Of a DNA stretch of 64,000 nt, positions 1 through 10,171 are shown piece by piece. The position numbers and the translations under genes were made by a program. The notes under the pieces are model-generated. The model was not told the DNA's origin. It searched no databases and saw only the letters and a program-made list of their open reading frames with translations. Position 1 is the first letter of the stretch. The number at the start of each line of letters is the position of its first letter. The DNA is taken from positions 10,210,717 through 10,274,716 of the forward strand of contig CM060080.1 of NCBI GenBank assembly GCA_030533445.1, written 5' to 3'. This DNA comes from Cyprinodon diabolis (Eukaryota; Chordata; Actinopteri; Cyprinodontiformes; Cyprinodontidae).

Positions 1-2078
1 TATGATAAAAAGGCGTTTGTCCTGCTTCTAGAGAGACCCATGATGACTAAACCTGCAGGAAGCCTCCGCAACTTCCCACGTTCTTCCAATTCTGCCACCG
101 GGTGACCTTGTCGGCAACGTTCCTCATCACAGGCCTTGCATCCCACTCACTGCACTTAGCAATTAAAATTCTTTAGGTAATTAAGTTGCATTTTATTTGA
201 AAAGAGGATTAATTCTGCAGTAAACTCGGAAGAAAAAGGACAGTGATCAGAAAATGTGGTACCATTCTAGTTTGCTTGCTTTGTCCCCCTCCCTGGCAGA
301 ATGAGGTGTATGCAGGATGGGAGGCAGCAATCAAGAGGAGAAAAGAGCTTCAGATCACAAAAAGACCACTTGATTTTTCTATAAAGAGGGCATCCTTAGC
401 ATTACAAGATGGAACAAATTCTATTACAGTGTGAACAAGAGGCCCCCTTAATGCAGAATAGCCCCTTCAGGAGGCATTGCACTGAACAGGCTCCTGTTCC
501 TGGAGCATTAATGTGAGTCAGGGGAGAGGAGTGGCAGGAGACAGAGAGCTCCTGTTTGGCTAATTTTGGTCGACAGTTGAGCGACTGCTGGAATGCGACA
601 GCGTTCCACGGCGCCTTTATTAGCAGTCATATTAGCGGCTGTTCGCAGCGGGGGCAAAGGCTTTAGCCGGTCATTAGCATCACACAGTATTTGTCTCCCT
701 GACGCTTGGATGAAGGTGCTGTTGCTGCTCCCCCCCCCCAGCCTCCTTTTACATTCATCTTCTCTTCCTGACATCTTCATATTCTCGCTCCTTTTCTTCC
801 ATGAATTTATGTCATGATTTTGGACATTTTTTGCATAAATTGTTCTCTGCTTTACTAGCACAGCCTTCTCCCCGTTTTCTCCGACAGTGCTGCTGTCTTC
901 GCTGCACTTATGCCTCCACAGAGCAGAATCAAGACGGAGGGAATGCACCACCTCCGACTGTGCCTCCTATCCAGCAGGAGGATCTATAGACACGTGTGGC
1001 AGAGCCCTGTCTCCATGGTGATACCCTCCAGAAACCCACGAGGGATTCGCCATCCTCATAGCCAGCCAGCCAGCGAGGAAAAATGAGGGAGAACGGCAGG
1101 CGGGGAGAGAAAATATAGGGTAGGGGGGGGAAATTGGAGGCTATAGGAGGCGAAACGGATGGGCGAATGTATGCTTTTTTGTGCATTTCCACATGCAGAC
1201 CTCTTTTATGTTGCGCAGAAAACTGAGAAATATAGGGCAGAGGAGGTATAAAGAACAGGAAGGTTTTGCATGTGAAAGAGCGGTGAGAATAATTTCTGAG
1301 CTGCCAGGCTTCTCCTGCTAGCAGAGGAGAACAAAAGGCGGTGTTTTGGTGCAGCAACCTCAGCAAGCACATGGCAGACGTCGCAATCTTGGGCTTTTTG
1401 CTGGCAACCCAGGTTCCAGTTTGCATACTGTACTTTCTGCTGTGGCCCATTCACAAGGAGGGGGGTGACTGATTGACTTTCCCCTACCTCATGAAGCATC
1501 ATTTCAAAACAGCGACGATCTTGAACAAATGGCTCTCTGTATAATCCATAGGATGCTTATTTTTCTATCATATCAAAACAAATTTCATACCTATCTTCAC
1601 TATGAAATTAAGAAATTGCAACAGATCTTTCTCCATTTCATCTTTTTATTCCGGGAAATGTATTGGGGAGGCTGGGATTGAACTTCCCATCTGCAGGGGA
1701 AGACTTTTCCTTAATCCAGGACGCTGAAGCAGTTCTAAAATGTAAACAGATTTTTCATTGGTATTTTAAAAAAGCAGAAAAACTGCGATGCTATTTGATA
1801 AATGAAATGGGTAATAGTTGGTCTTATTCTTTATAATGCTTGATGGTTTACATGCACCTGCAAATGTACTGCAAGACATGAAATGGAAAATCTGATGGTT
1901 TTTCCTGAGTGAATGTAATGTACCAAAAAACTATCAGATTGTGCAAACAAAAATACAGTAAAAGTTGATACTAAGTGAAATGTAAGTCATTTTTTGATCC
2001 ATTAAGGTGCTTTAAAGTCAAAATAGGAACAAAAATGCCTTGAGAAACATAAAAGCCACAGCTGAAGGCATATCGACA
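1..2078. other. Unique-looking non-coding DNA
   Basis: I see no repeat family, RNA gene or convincing exon here. Open frames on both strands have no recognisable domains and lie in low-complexity or AT-rich sequence. The part from about 480 to 760 is more GC-balanced and non-repetitive, with several TAAT/ATTA-type homeodomain cores, and resembles conserved non-coding sequence. A short C run is at about 731-738. Confidence 0.5.
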
Positions 2079-2233
2079 GTCATGTTTTTGGACGCTGGAG
2101 TACCTGGAGAGAACCCATGCATGCACAGGAAGAACATGCAAACTCCATGAAGAAAGACCCCAGGCTGGGAATTGAACCCAGAATCTTCTTGCTGCAAGGC
2201 AACAGTGCGATCCAGTGCACCACTAAGCAGCCT
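2079..2233 (-). mobile_element. V-SINE-type SINE, 3'-truncated
   Basis: Read on the minus strand, this starts with a tRNA-like head: an A-box-like TGGTGCACTGG, then a B-box-like GGTTCAATTCC. It continues into the segment ending in TGGAGTTTGCATGTTC and a GGGTTCTCTCC-like stretch, which I recognise as the conserved core of the V-SINE superfamily of fish (DANA/mermaid type). The LINE-derived 3' tail is absent. A related copy is at 61600-61840. Such SINEs are Pol III transcripts mobilised by a partner LINE. Confidence 0.7.
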
Positions 2234-2284
2234 CAACTGTTTAAGTAAGCCATTATTTAAGTAGAACCAGGAAAGAGGTGTCAC

Positions 2285-2735
2285 TTTAAGGAGCTGTACC
2301 GCAGGTCATTCATTCCTGCTGCCACCAGACTCTATAATAATGCACTATAACAACAATAACTCCTGTAAAAACCACTGTGCAGCTACATTATAGTTTTTTA
2401 TTTATTGACTGTGAACAATATCCTGTGCAATATGCTGAATGTGCAATATTTCTCCCCCTGTATATAAGCCATCCGGATTGTACATATTTTTATTTCTTAT
2501 TTTTTTATCTCTTATCTTTATTTTGTTTTTCATTGTGTGCGATACATGTACACTTGCACCTTAATCCTATTTATCTTGATATACTGTATATACCTGGATT
2601 TACTGTGTATATATTGCTTTTTCTTAATGCACCTTCTTCCTCCCTGTTTGCACCTTCTGTAACTTCTATGCCAATATGTGACGAGTGAATTTCTCCGCTG
2701 TGAGATCAATAAAGCTCATCTAATCTAATCTAATT
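2285..2735 (+). mobile_element. LINE 3' end (end of RT protein plus 3' UTR)
   Basis: The first codons (about 2290-2348) read as a short peptide containing YRRSFIPAATRLYN and then a stop. This is the typical C-terminal end of fish L2/Rex-like LINE ORF2 proteins. About 380 bp of AT-rich 3' UTR follow, ending in ATCAATAAAG and a short tandem (CTAAT)n tail near 2715-2735. The body is missing, so this is a heavily 5'-truncated, immobile copy. Clade assignment within the CR1/L2/Rex1 group is uncertain. Confidence 0.7.
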
Positions 2736-2740
2736 TTAGG

Positions 2741-4400
2741 TATATATTCAAGCAAAGTTGCTCTTTTTTATTTTATTTTTCTAAGTTTTAGCATGCTAGA
2801 TTTTGATCTTTTGGAAATGGTTTAAGAAATTCAAATCGCCTAAAACTGGTACTGGAAGTTGAGTATTTCCATTGAAGCAAAGAGCTCCAACCTCTTACCC
2901 AAACATGGCCAATTCTGGCTCCAAAAATAGGATGATGGACAAATTCAGAATGGCATTCTCTGGAAAAAATATTTTATTCCTCATCTCAATCCATTTCTTT
3001 ACACGATGTCTCTCTACATCTTCCTCTCGAAAATCCATGCAATGAAGAGCAACCTTAACAGTTGGCTCATGCATGTGTTTAGGAAATTCTTCCATCATTT
3101 ATCCTTAAACCCACACAAAGTGTTGGCTGTTCATTTCTGCCTTTTCCTAATTGCCAAATCAAGGGTTTTTTGTTGTGCTTTTTCTCTACGTGTGAGAGCA
3201 AACTAGATTCACTACTGATAGAAGAGATGAATTAGGGTTGGGCTAAAATTAATGTTGGACCAGTTGAGATTCAAAATGCTCCAGAGATTCTGATGTGTGA
3301 ATTGCAGAGGGAAAGTCTGGCATTTGAAATTTCTTATTATTTAACATTAAGCTATACTTAATTATTTTGTAGACATTTATTCTTCTCTCTTTATTTCTTA
3401 CATATTAACATAAACCATAATTTGCTGAAATATGTAAAATTTAGTAGATATTCTTATAAGGGGGTTCTCCATAGAAACTTTTAGATGATGGCTGTCTTAT
3501 TATACATCTGGCAATTTAACTCAAAGACTGCAGTCTGAATGGTGAATTTCCTGTGTGATTACCATAATTAAAATCCAATAAAACATTTTTTTTATTATTC
3601 CAACATGGTGATAATAATAAAAGTTTAAAATATCCCCAAAAGGATTTGAAATGAATGTATAAACTATCAGTCTCTAACATGTAAAAGTGCTGAAAAATGT
3701 GTTGTTTTTTTGTGTCAAAGATGCATATAGTTTTCATAAAGTTGCATTATCATCTGTAAAAATATTAGAATTTATATCACACAAGCTATTTTGCATAAAT
3801 CCCTTGAGGGAGTCCTGAGAAGGACAGCTCATCGAGCAGCTGATTCTAGACTGTAATGTGGCTATCTGTCATCCAGCAGCTAAAATCACTCCCGGATTAG
3901 CCAGGTAAGGAGTCTTTCCACCAGTGTAATGACTTCAATCAATCATTTCTACTCTGAGATGCATAAGAAGCGAGCTCCTAGGTAGCTGCTAGCCAATCAG
4001 CCCTTTTCTGTAGAGGACTTCCCTCTCTTTTTTTCATCCGTGTGCTGAAGCCAATGAGGAGGCTGTCACAGTAGTTGTTAGTTTGGATGAACTGATGGAG
4101 TGATGGAGTGGTTTCTGTCTGTGATTAACCACCTAATTGAGGACTTGTTAGCTGTGTATCTGTTTTGTTTATTGCTTACCTGCTGGGGGCCACTATCACC
4201 CCCAGATTAATATTAAAAATAGATAAAAATTCTCATCATTAAGTACATCATTACTCAGAGCTATGCATTTTCCAGCTGCAAAAATAATTCCTGAAAAGGT
4301 GGTTTTACGTGATTTTAAGGGAAACCTGTGAGGCTTACTGTCACAAGTGAAGATGATCAAATACTAAATCTATACTATCTGCCACGTATACTATAAATCC
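2741..4400. other. AT-rich non-coding DNA
   Basis: No repeat family or exon recognised. The part from about 3800 to 4000 is GC-balanced and contains GGATTA (bicoid-type homeodomain) and CAGCTG E-box motifs, so it may be regulatory. The rest is low-complexity AT-rich DNA. Confidence 0.45.
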
Positions 4401-4404
4401 TTAA

Positions 4405-4719
4405 AGGTATAGTGGAGGATGTTCTTTTCTGGATGGTTCATCTTAATAAGTGGACCTCCTAACTGTCATTCATTCTGGTGATATTTTTCACTTATCGGTG
4501 GTAAGCCTGACATAGAGAAAAAAAAATGCAAATCTTTTTTTGGAAAGTGAGCTTGTATGCGTGCACGAGGAAAATTAGCTTGTGCACGCTCTCGCACGTG
4601 TTTATAGGCATTCCCTCTCGGAGACGGGTACAGAGTTGTACATGTGCATTTTTTATTTTTTTTTTAAGAAGAGAGAGCAGGTTTTTTTCAAAAATTTACG
4701 AACATCCTCCACTATACCT
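4405..4719 (+). mobile_element. TTAA-flanked MITE, copy 1
   Basis: Terminal inverted repeats are visible: AGGTATAGTGGAGGATGTTC at the left, and its reverse complement at the right ending ...CCACTATACCT. The left flank is TTAA (4401-4404). The right flank is TTCA, which looks like a mutated TTAA. TTAA duplications are used by the piggyBac and Kolobok superfamilies. The element is 315 bp and has no coding capacity. Copies 2 and 3 are at 15657-15969 and 53182-54319. Confidence 0.75.
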
Positions 4720-4723
4720 TTCA

Positions 4724-6779
4724 GTAAATCTGCATCTTTAGACCCAATAGTTCCAGCTACATCTAGAGATTTCTTCCTGGCCAAAACATCCAATATATTG
4801 TTCTCAATAAATAATCTATTAATGGTACATTACTGTATATCTTAATTAAACACATGCTAATTAACATTTTAATAGGGATTACTTTTATTTATATAGATTA
4901 TATATTAATTTGTGTTATCCTTATTTCTAAAGCAGGTTTTTAAATGGATCTCTGTTATAGTGACGTTCTATTCTCCATATACAAGGGTATACAGAGATGT
5001 ATCAAAATGTAAATATAGAAAAGTAAAAGTGAAATATATTTATGGTACTTGCATTTGGAATTAGGATAAAAAAGTATATATTTTCTGGTTTACATGAAAA
5101 CTTTTTTGTTTATTTAAGATTGTCATGCCATTAGGTCTAACTGATGTTTTTTTTAATTTCATCTACAACCTGAACAAGGAAAGAATTGGGGAACACACTG
5201 CATAAACTTAAAGCATGGTGGATTTGATCTCTATTGTGATCTGTTAATAAAAACCATCATCACCAGTCTTGGTGTTTATGGTACTCTTCCGTTAAATAGA
5301 GAGCATTAAGATTCTGCCCTTTGTGACCTGCATTGAGTCCCAGTCTGTTTCATGTTTGCTAAGCCTCCTCTCTCCACTAGAGGAGGAGGGCTTTATGACA
5401 CTGATGTAATTCTGTTGGCAGCTACTGCAGAGAGGAAGACATGTCGAGAGGAGGAGAAGGAAGAAGAAGCATACAGAAACTGGGTTGAAATTGGCTCAGA
5501 GGTTAAGGGTCAGGATGAGCCTGAGCCTGGGGTTGGCCCCTTAGCAGCTAACCCATCCGGAAAGCACCACCTCCCCTCTCTATTGCCAGAGTCCCCAAAC
5601 CCCCACCCACAAACACCCACCACCCCGCCAACCCCCCCCCCCCCCCCCCCCCCCCCACGGCACGCTCCGCACTAACCACACATCATCTGCCATTCCCTTT
5701 GATGTCGCTCGGCTGGGAGGCAGTTATAAAAACAAAAAAGATGAAAAAAAGAGCTTATTTGAGAGAAAAAAAACAAGGATAAACACCACCTGTTTATCTG
5801 ATGTCAGGTAATGCCAGAAAGGCAGTTTGCAGCCTCGTCATAAGCACAGAAGGCAAATGAGGGGGAGAAATTACAAAGGAAAAAAAAAAAACAGAAATAC
5901 CTGCACGCCACTATAAATTTGGCAGCCGTTGTGCTGAAGGGCTTTCAAAGCCTGCTTTAAACCGTGTTAGAATATGTAGCAGAACAAATAAATAAATAAA
6001 GTTCTAGCAGGTGAAGAAAGAGACTCTGTGATGTAGAGTAGACAATATAATAGTGTTTTGGTGAACTGTTATTACTGCAGTGATTGTATTGGAGCAGACC
6101 AATCTTTGTCCAGCTCTGCCGTGCAGCTGAAGTGATAACAGCTGAATCAGAGCTCAACTGAAATGATCCCCGAGGCGCCACGCACAGTCTGAAGTGTATA
6201 AACTAATGACAGAGCTGACGGATCCAACCAGCTCAGTTCGTTTCACCCCCAGCCCACACACTCTCCGCTTTTTTTTTTTTGGTGATATAAAGTTTTCCCA
6301 TTAAATATGGAAATTTCTGTTTCAGTGACAGATATTTCACGGAGGGGGACTGATGGCATGCACTGTGTTTTTTTGGAAAGGGGAAGTGGCAGATTTTGAT
6401 TAATGCGACCTTATCTGGTGCTGCACATGGAGACGGAGGGCTTCCTGAGCTTGGTGGGGGTGGATGGCTGCCTGTTCTTTCTTTCAGCCGCCAAATTTTT
6501 CTCCTCGATTTGATATCAATCTTTCCTGCTTGTTTTTTTCACTTTACTTTTGTTTTTCTTTTGTCATTATCATCAGAGTCACATTTGTACAGCCATCAGG
6601 TGATACTACAGGATTAGTTTCTTTATATTATGTAATTCTTTTATCAGCCTGACCTTTCTTTTTCTCTATGGTTGCATCTCAGTTAATTAGAGTATCATTA
6701 CAAATGAGTTTTGATCGCTAAAATATAAAGTTACAGTCTTGAGGACTTGACATCTGTCTATTAAACAGTCACTGACACT
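4724..6779. other. Non-coding DNA with poly-C tract
   Basis: No gene recognised. The open frame around 5352-5675 ends in a proline-coding run made by a long C tract and has no domain. The stretch at 5330-5600 is GC-richer and non-repetitive. AT-rich low-complexity DNA makes up most of the remainder. Confidence 0.45.
5632..5657. repeat. Poly-C homopolymer tract
   Basis: An almost uninterrupted run of C of roughly 25 bases follows a CCA/CCC-rich stretch. Such long C runs are prone to length error in sequencing and to slippage. Confidence 0.9.
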
Positions 6780-7262
6780 AGAGTCCTGCACGGGTCGAGT
6801 TTTACCAACCCGCACCAGCCCGAACCTGTTAGGATGACTACCGAACCCGACCCGTAACCCGCGGATATCTTCAATTCAAATCCGAACCCAACCCGACCCG
6901 TTGATATTTAACCCGCAACCCCTACCCGTTAACACATCAAGTAATAGGCTATAGTACGCTGCGCTGCAGAACAGCGCCATTAACACTGCAGCAGACGTGT
7001 ATGCACTGACTGTGGCCTTTTTGGAGGGAAGCCCACACTGCCGGCAGGGCTTTAAGCTACAACAAGGGTGACCCCAGTGCCTGATAAATATAACATTTGT
7101 GATGTCCATAACAACACACACGCATAAAAAAAAAATCACCAAATACCCGCCCGCACTAAAAAAAAATCCGCACGACCCCGCGTACCCGTTTATTTTTATT
7201 TATGTATTTTTCACCCACAAAAGAGCATTTTAGCGGGTGACCCGTCGTTAAAGATCACTGGT
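6780..7262. mobile_element. CCCGACCCG-rich non-autonomous DNA element
   Basis: The left part is packed with ACCCGACCC/CCCGAACC motifs from about 6793, and the right part with related ACCCGCCCG/ACCCGT motifs to about 7245. AT-richer DNA lies between them. This resembles fish hAT-like MITEs with CCCG-rich subterminal repeats. I could not find a clean target duplication, so boundaries and superfamily are uncertain. Confidence 0.45.
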
Positions 7263-7348
7263 AAAGCAACCAACCATTTTAACACCTCATTACCTTTAAG
7301 AAAACTGTGACTTAAACCTGTGACTTAATCTTAATAAGCTCTGCAAAC

Positions 7349-7735
7349 TAGTGTTGCATCGATACCTGTATCGGGCGGGGACCTGATCCAGCACTAAAAT
7401 GGTGGTATCGGCGAGTACCAACAAATAGAGCACTGATACCATTTTGAGAGCCAAAAGTATATTAAACTATTATGACCCATTTCAGGTAGGCTATATAATG
7501 TTCTATAATGTTCTGGATTCACTTGGTATTAGTTTTTTTCCTGCTTCACGAAGGTAGATAGAAGCTTGACAAAGCCATGATGGCAATTATTGTACATCAA
7601 GCAGTATGCAGTTCTATATATATATATACACACATACATCAATTTCAAACAGATGATATCGGTATCGACCAATACTGCACAGCAAGGTATCTGTTAATGG
7701 TATCTGGGCCAAAAAAAGGCATTGGCACAACACTA
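7349..7735. mobile_element. Non-autonomous hAT element (387 bp)
   Basis: The ends are TAGTGTTG and its exact complement CAACACTA. The flanks are CTGCAAAC (7341-7348) and GTGCAAAC (7736-7743), an 8-bp duplication with one mismatch, as expected for hAT. The subterminal DNA is rich in GGTATCG motifs on both sides, which often act as transposase-binding repeats. No coding sequence is present. A (TA)n/(CA)n microsatellite lies inside at about 7616-7635. Confidence 0.85.
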
Positions 7736-7760
7736 GTGCAAACATCGACTGACTGATTGA

Positions 7761-8687
7761 TAGGGACGGGAATCAAAAACCGGTTCTTGTTCAGAACCGT
7801 TTGAGAACCGTTTGGCAGCTCGCTTAACGATTCTCTTATCGATTCCAGGCAGCACCAGAGCCAAGCGCTGGTCAGCACGACTTTTGTCACGTTTTTTACT
7901 CAAGTTAAGCACACGGCATTTAGTAAGCAGGTACGACGTGACCAGGCATAAGTCTAGAAAAGCAAAAAAAAAAAAATGGTGTCCCACCGGGTAAAGCGAT
8001 TGAAAGTTTGGCTTCATTTTAAGGAAGAGAAAGATGGCAACAAGGCGCATTGCAATCATTGCAGTTGCAATTACATCCGCAGGAGGAAATACATACAACA
8101 TGCAGAAACACCTGCGCACACAACTTGGCATGCATTTTAACGAACGCCGCATTTTTAATGCTTCCGGACAGAAGCTAAAGTTACGACCAGTGGGGAAGGA
8201 AACTCTGGTGGTAAGTAGCTAGTTTAATATCACGGGCTGTGCTTAATGTAAATCATATGCTATTTCTGGAAATAAACCAACCCTCTCTTTGAGGTTATTA
8301 AACGTGCTACGAAGTTGCTCCGCAGTTCAGGGAGCGAGAGAATAGTGACACTCGTTTATTTAAATCAGAGGGAGACGAGTTTATTTCCCGACATTGTACA
8401 GTAATGCTTTTTCATTAAACGGATGCCTTCTCCATTAGATTTAGATGACTGTGATGAGACAGGTAGCCTGGCGGGCTCAGACTTTTGCAGCTCCCGTTCA
8501 CTGATTTCTGTTTTCGCCGAGGCAGGCAGAAATAGAATGTCCCAGGCGAAGGTAGATGAATGTCACTGTGCACTTACCAAGTTCATTGTTTCACAGAATC
8601 GATAAAAGAATTGATAAGGAATCAAATAGTTTCACAGAATTGATAAGGGAATCGGAATCGTGAAAATCGTATCAATTCCCAAGCCTA
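7761..8687 (+). mobile_element. Degraded hAT element with BED-finger relic (927 bp)
   Basis: The ends are TAGGGACGGGAAT and, on the other strand, TAGGCTTGGGAAT. A perfect 8-bp duplication, CTGATTGA, flanks it at 7753-7760 and 8688-8695, which is diagnostic of hAT. Subterminal GAATCGATAA-like repeats occur at both ends. Internally it keeps a frameshifted piece of a BED zinc finger. It lies only 25 bp from the hAT at 7349-7735 and borders a LINE tail that starts at about 8696. Confidence 0.88.
8000..8130 (+). pseudogene. BED-type zinc finger remnant of hAT transposase
   Basis: From about 8006 one frame reads VWLHFKEEKDGNKAHCNHC, matching the start of a BED finger (aromatic W and F, then the C-x2-C pair). 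The continuation NTYNMQKHLRTQ, with the usual H-x(n)-H region, lies in a different frame from about 8090. At least one frameshift therefore separates the two halves. No downstream RNase-H-like catalytic domain or hAT C-terminal dimerisation domain remains. BED fingers bind the transposon ends in autonomous hATs, and this copy cannot encode a working protein. Confidence 0.75.
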
Positions 8688-8695
8688 CTGATTGA

Positions 8696-8875
8696 ATGAC
8701 ATTATTGATCTCACAGTGGAGAAATTAACTTGTTACATCAGCTCAAATAGTCAACGAGGAAGAAGAAGGCATCAAAGTAAGAAAAAGGTGTGTGGAATAT
8801 ATACAGAATATACAGTGTGTCCACATATGACAATTTATATAGTAGGATCATTATACAGGGTTGCACAGGATTATT
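8696..8875 (-). mobile_element. LINE 3' UTR fragment
   Basis: ATTGATCTCACAGTGG followed by GAAATTAACTTGTTACATC is the reverse of a common fish LINE 3' end. The same segment is repeated, diverged, at about 20315-20500. Only the 3' UTR remains. The neighbouring hAT (ends 8687) appears to have inserted right at its edge. Confidence 0.6.
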
Positions 8876-8880
8876 GCATG

Positions 8881-9687
8881 GGGTGTTTACATGGTTAAGT
8901 CAGGGATAGTCAAAAGATCAGAGATTAATGAAGCACGTTTTATTCAAAAGTTAGGGGTAGATATACAAGCTGCAGACTGCAATTGCAGTTATTTTTCATA
9001 TAAAATGGCACAAGCACAAACTCACCACCGCATGGAAAATTTCTTAATTCCTTGTGTTGAGCCACTCTTGAACTTGTGACAATTTCAGAATTTTCTTACC
9101 GGTGCTAACGAGAAAAATAACAAACTCTTCTTAGACAAAGATGCATTTACATTTATTCTCTGAAGGTCTCAGAGTCTCCAAGAAGAGTGGAGAGTCACTG
9201 AATCCAAGCTGCTTGAGGTCCAGTGTAAAGTTTCTCGTCAGGGGTTATTAAGGGAGATATAACAGCTGCTGGTACAAACCCGCATTCTGTATTTAAACAC
9301 TTTATGCTTTCCTGTGCTGTATAGAGATAAAGATTTAATCTGGAGCCGTGCTTGGCACATAGTATCAGTGCTTGATTAGCTAGAAAACCCACCTGACCTT
9401 AACCTAAAGAGAACCTACAGAGGACTGTGAAAACGGAAGAAGAGAGACACCAGACACAAACATGCAGATGGACTGAAGGTGATACTAAAAGCAACCTGGG
9501 CTTTAGTTAACACCTCTGCAGAGCCATACACTGAATGGCTCAGTGCCACTCTGCACTGAAGCAGTAATTAATGTAAAAGAAGCCCTGACAACATGATGTC
9601 ATTTCTGTTTCAAATATATCCTCCGTCCTATATAATATAATAATTTCACCAGAAACTAACCATAATCCAATAATAAGATAAAAGCCA
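8881..9687. other. Non-coding DNA, nothing recognised
   Basis: No repeat family, RNA gene or exon recognised. Small open frames lack domains. Confidence 0.45.
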
Positions 9688-9689
9688 TA

Positions 9690-10171
9690 CAATACAGACC
9701 AAAAGTTTGGACACACATTCTCATTTAGTGTTTTCTTTATTTTAATGACTGAAAATTGAAGATTCACAGTGAAGGCATCAAAACTATGAATTAACACATG
9801 AGGAATTATATACTTAACAAAAAAAAGTGTGAAACAACTGAAAATATGTCTTATATTCTAGGTTCTTCAAAGTAGCCACCTTTTGCTTTGATTACTGCCT
9901 CACACACTTTTGGCATTCTCTTGATCAGCTGATGAGGTAAAAAACTAAAATTAAAAGGTTCTCACATCACAGGTGTCCCCTGTCAGGTTTAAGTGGGATT
10001 TCTTGCCTTATAAATGGGGTTGGGACCATCAGTTGTGTTGTGCAGAAGTCAAGTGGATACACAGCTGATAGTCCTACTGAATAGACTGTTAGAATTTGGA
10101 TTATGGCAAGAAAAAAGCAGCTAAGTAAAGAAAAACGAGTGCCCATCATTACTTTAAGAAACAAAGGTCAG
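9690..10171 (+). mobile_element. Truncated Tc1-like element with long terminal repeat
   Basis: The left end CAATACAGACCAAAAGTTTGG follows a TA (9688-9689), as in Tc1/mariner. This family has unusually long inverted repeats. On the minus strand the segment at about 9850-9920 corresponds to the transposase C-terminus of the same family. The element runs into a transposase start at 10103 and stops abruptly at about 10171. It therefore lacks most of the gene and the right end. Confidence 0.8.
10103..10171 (+). pseudogene. Tc1-like transposase, N-terminal 23 codons only
   Basis: The ATG at 10103 opens a frame beginning MARKKQLSKEKRVPIITLRN, the start of the N-terminal paired-like DNA-binding region of Tc1 transposases. 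The reading frame leaves the family at about 10171. No DDE catalytic domain is present. The fragment sits at the position expected behind the long left inverted repeat. It is a dead remnant. Confidence 0.75.

Noticed and set aside
5352..5675. 107-codon open frame with proline-rich end
   Set aside because: The proline run is a homopolymer C tract. No domain, no splice sites, and composition explained by low complexity.
7733..8152. 139-codon minus-strand open frame
   Set aside because: Runs antisense across the hAT element and its junction, and has no domain.
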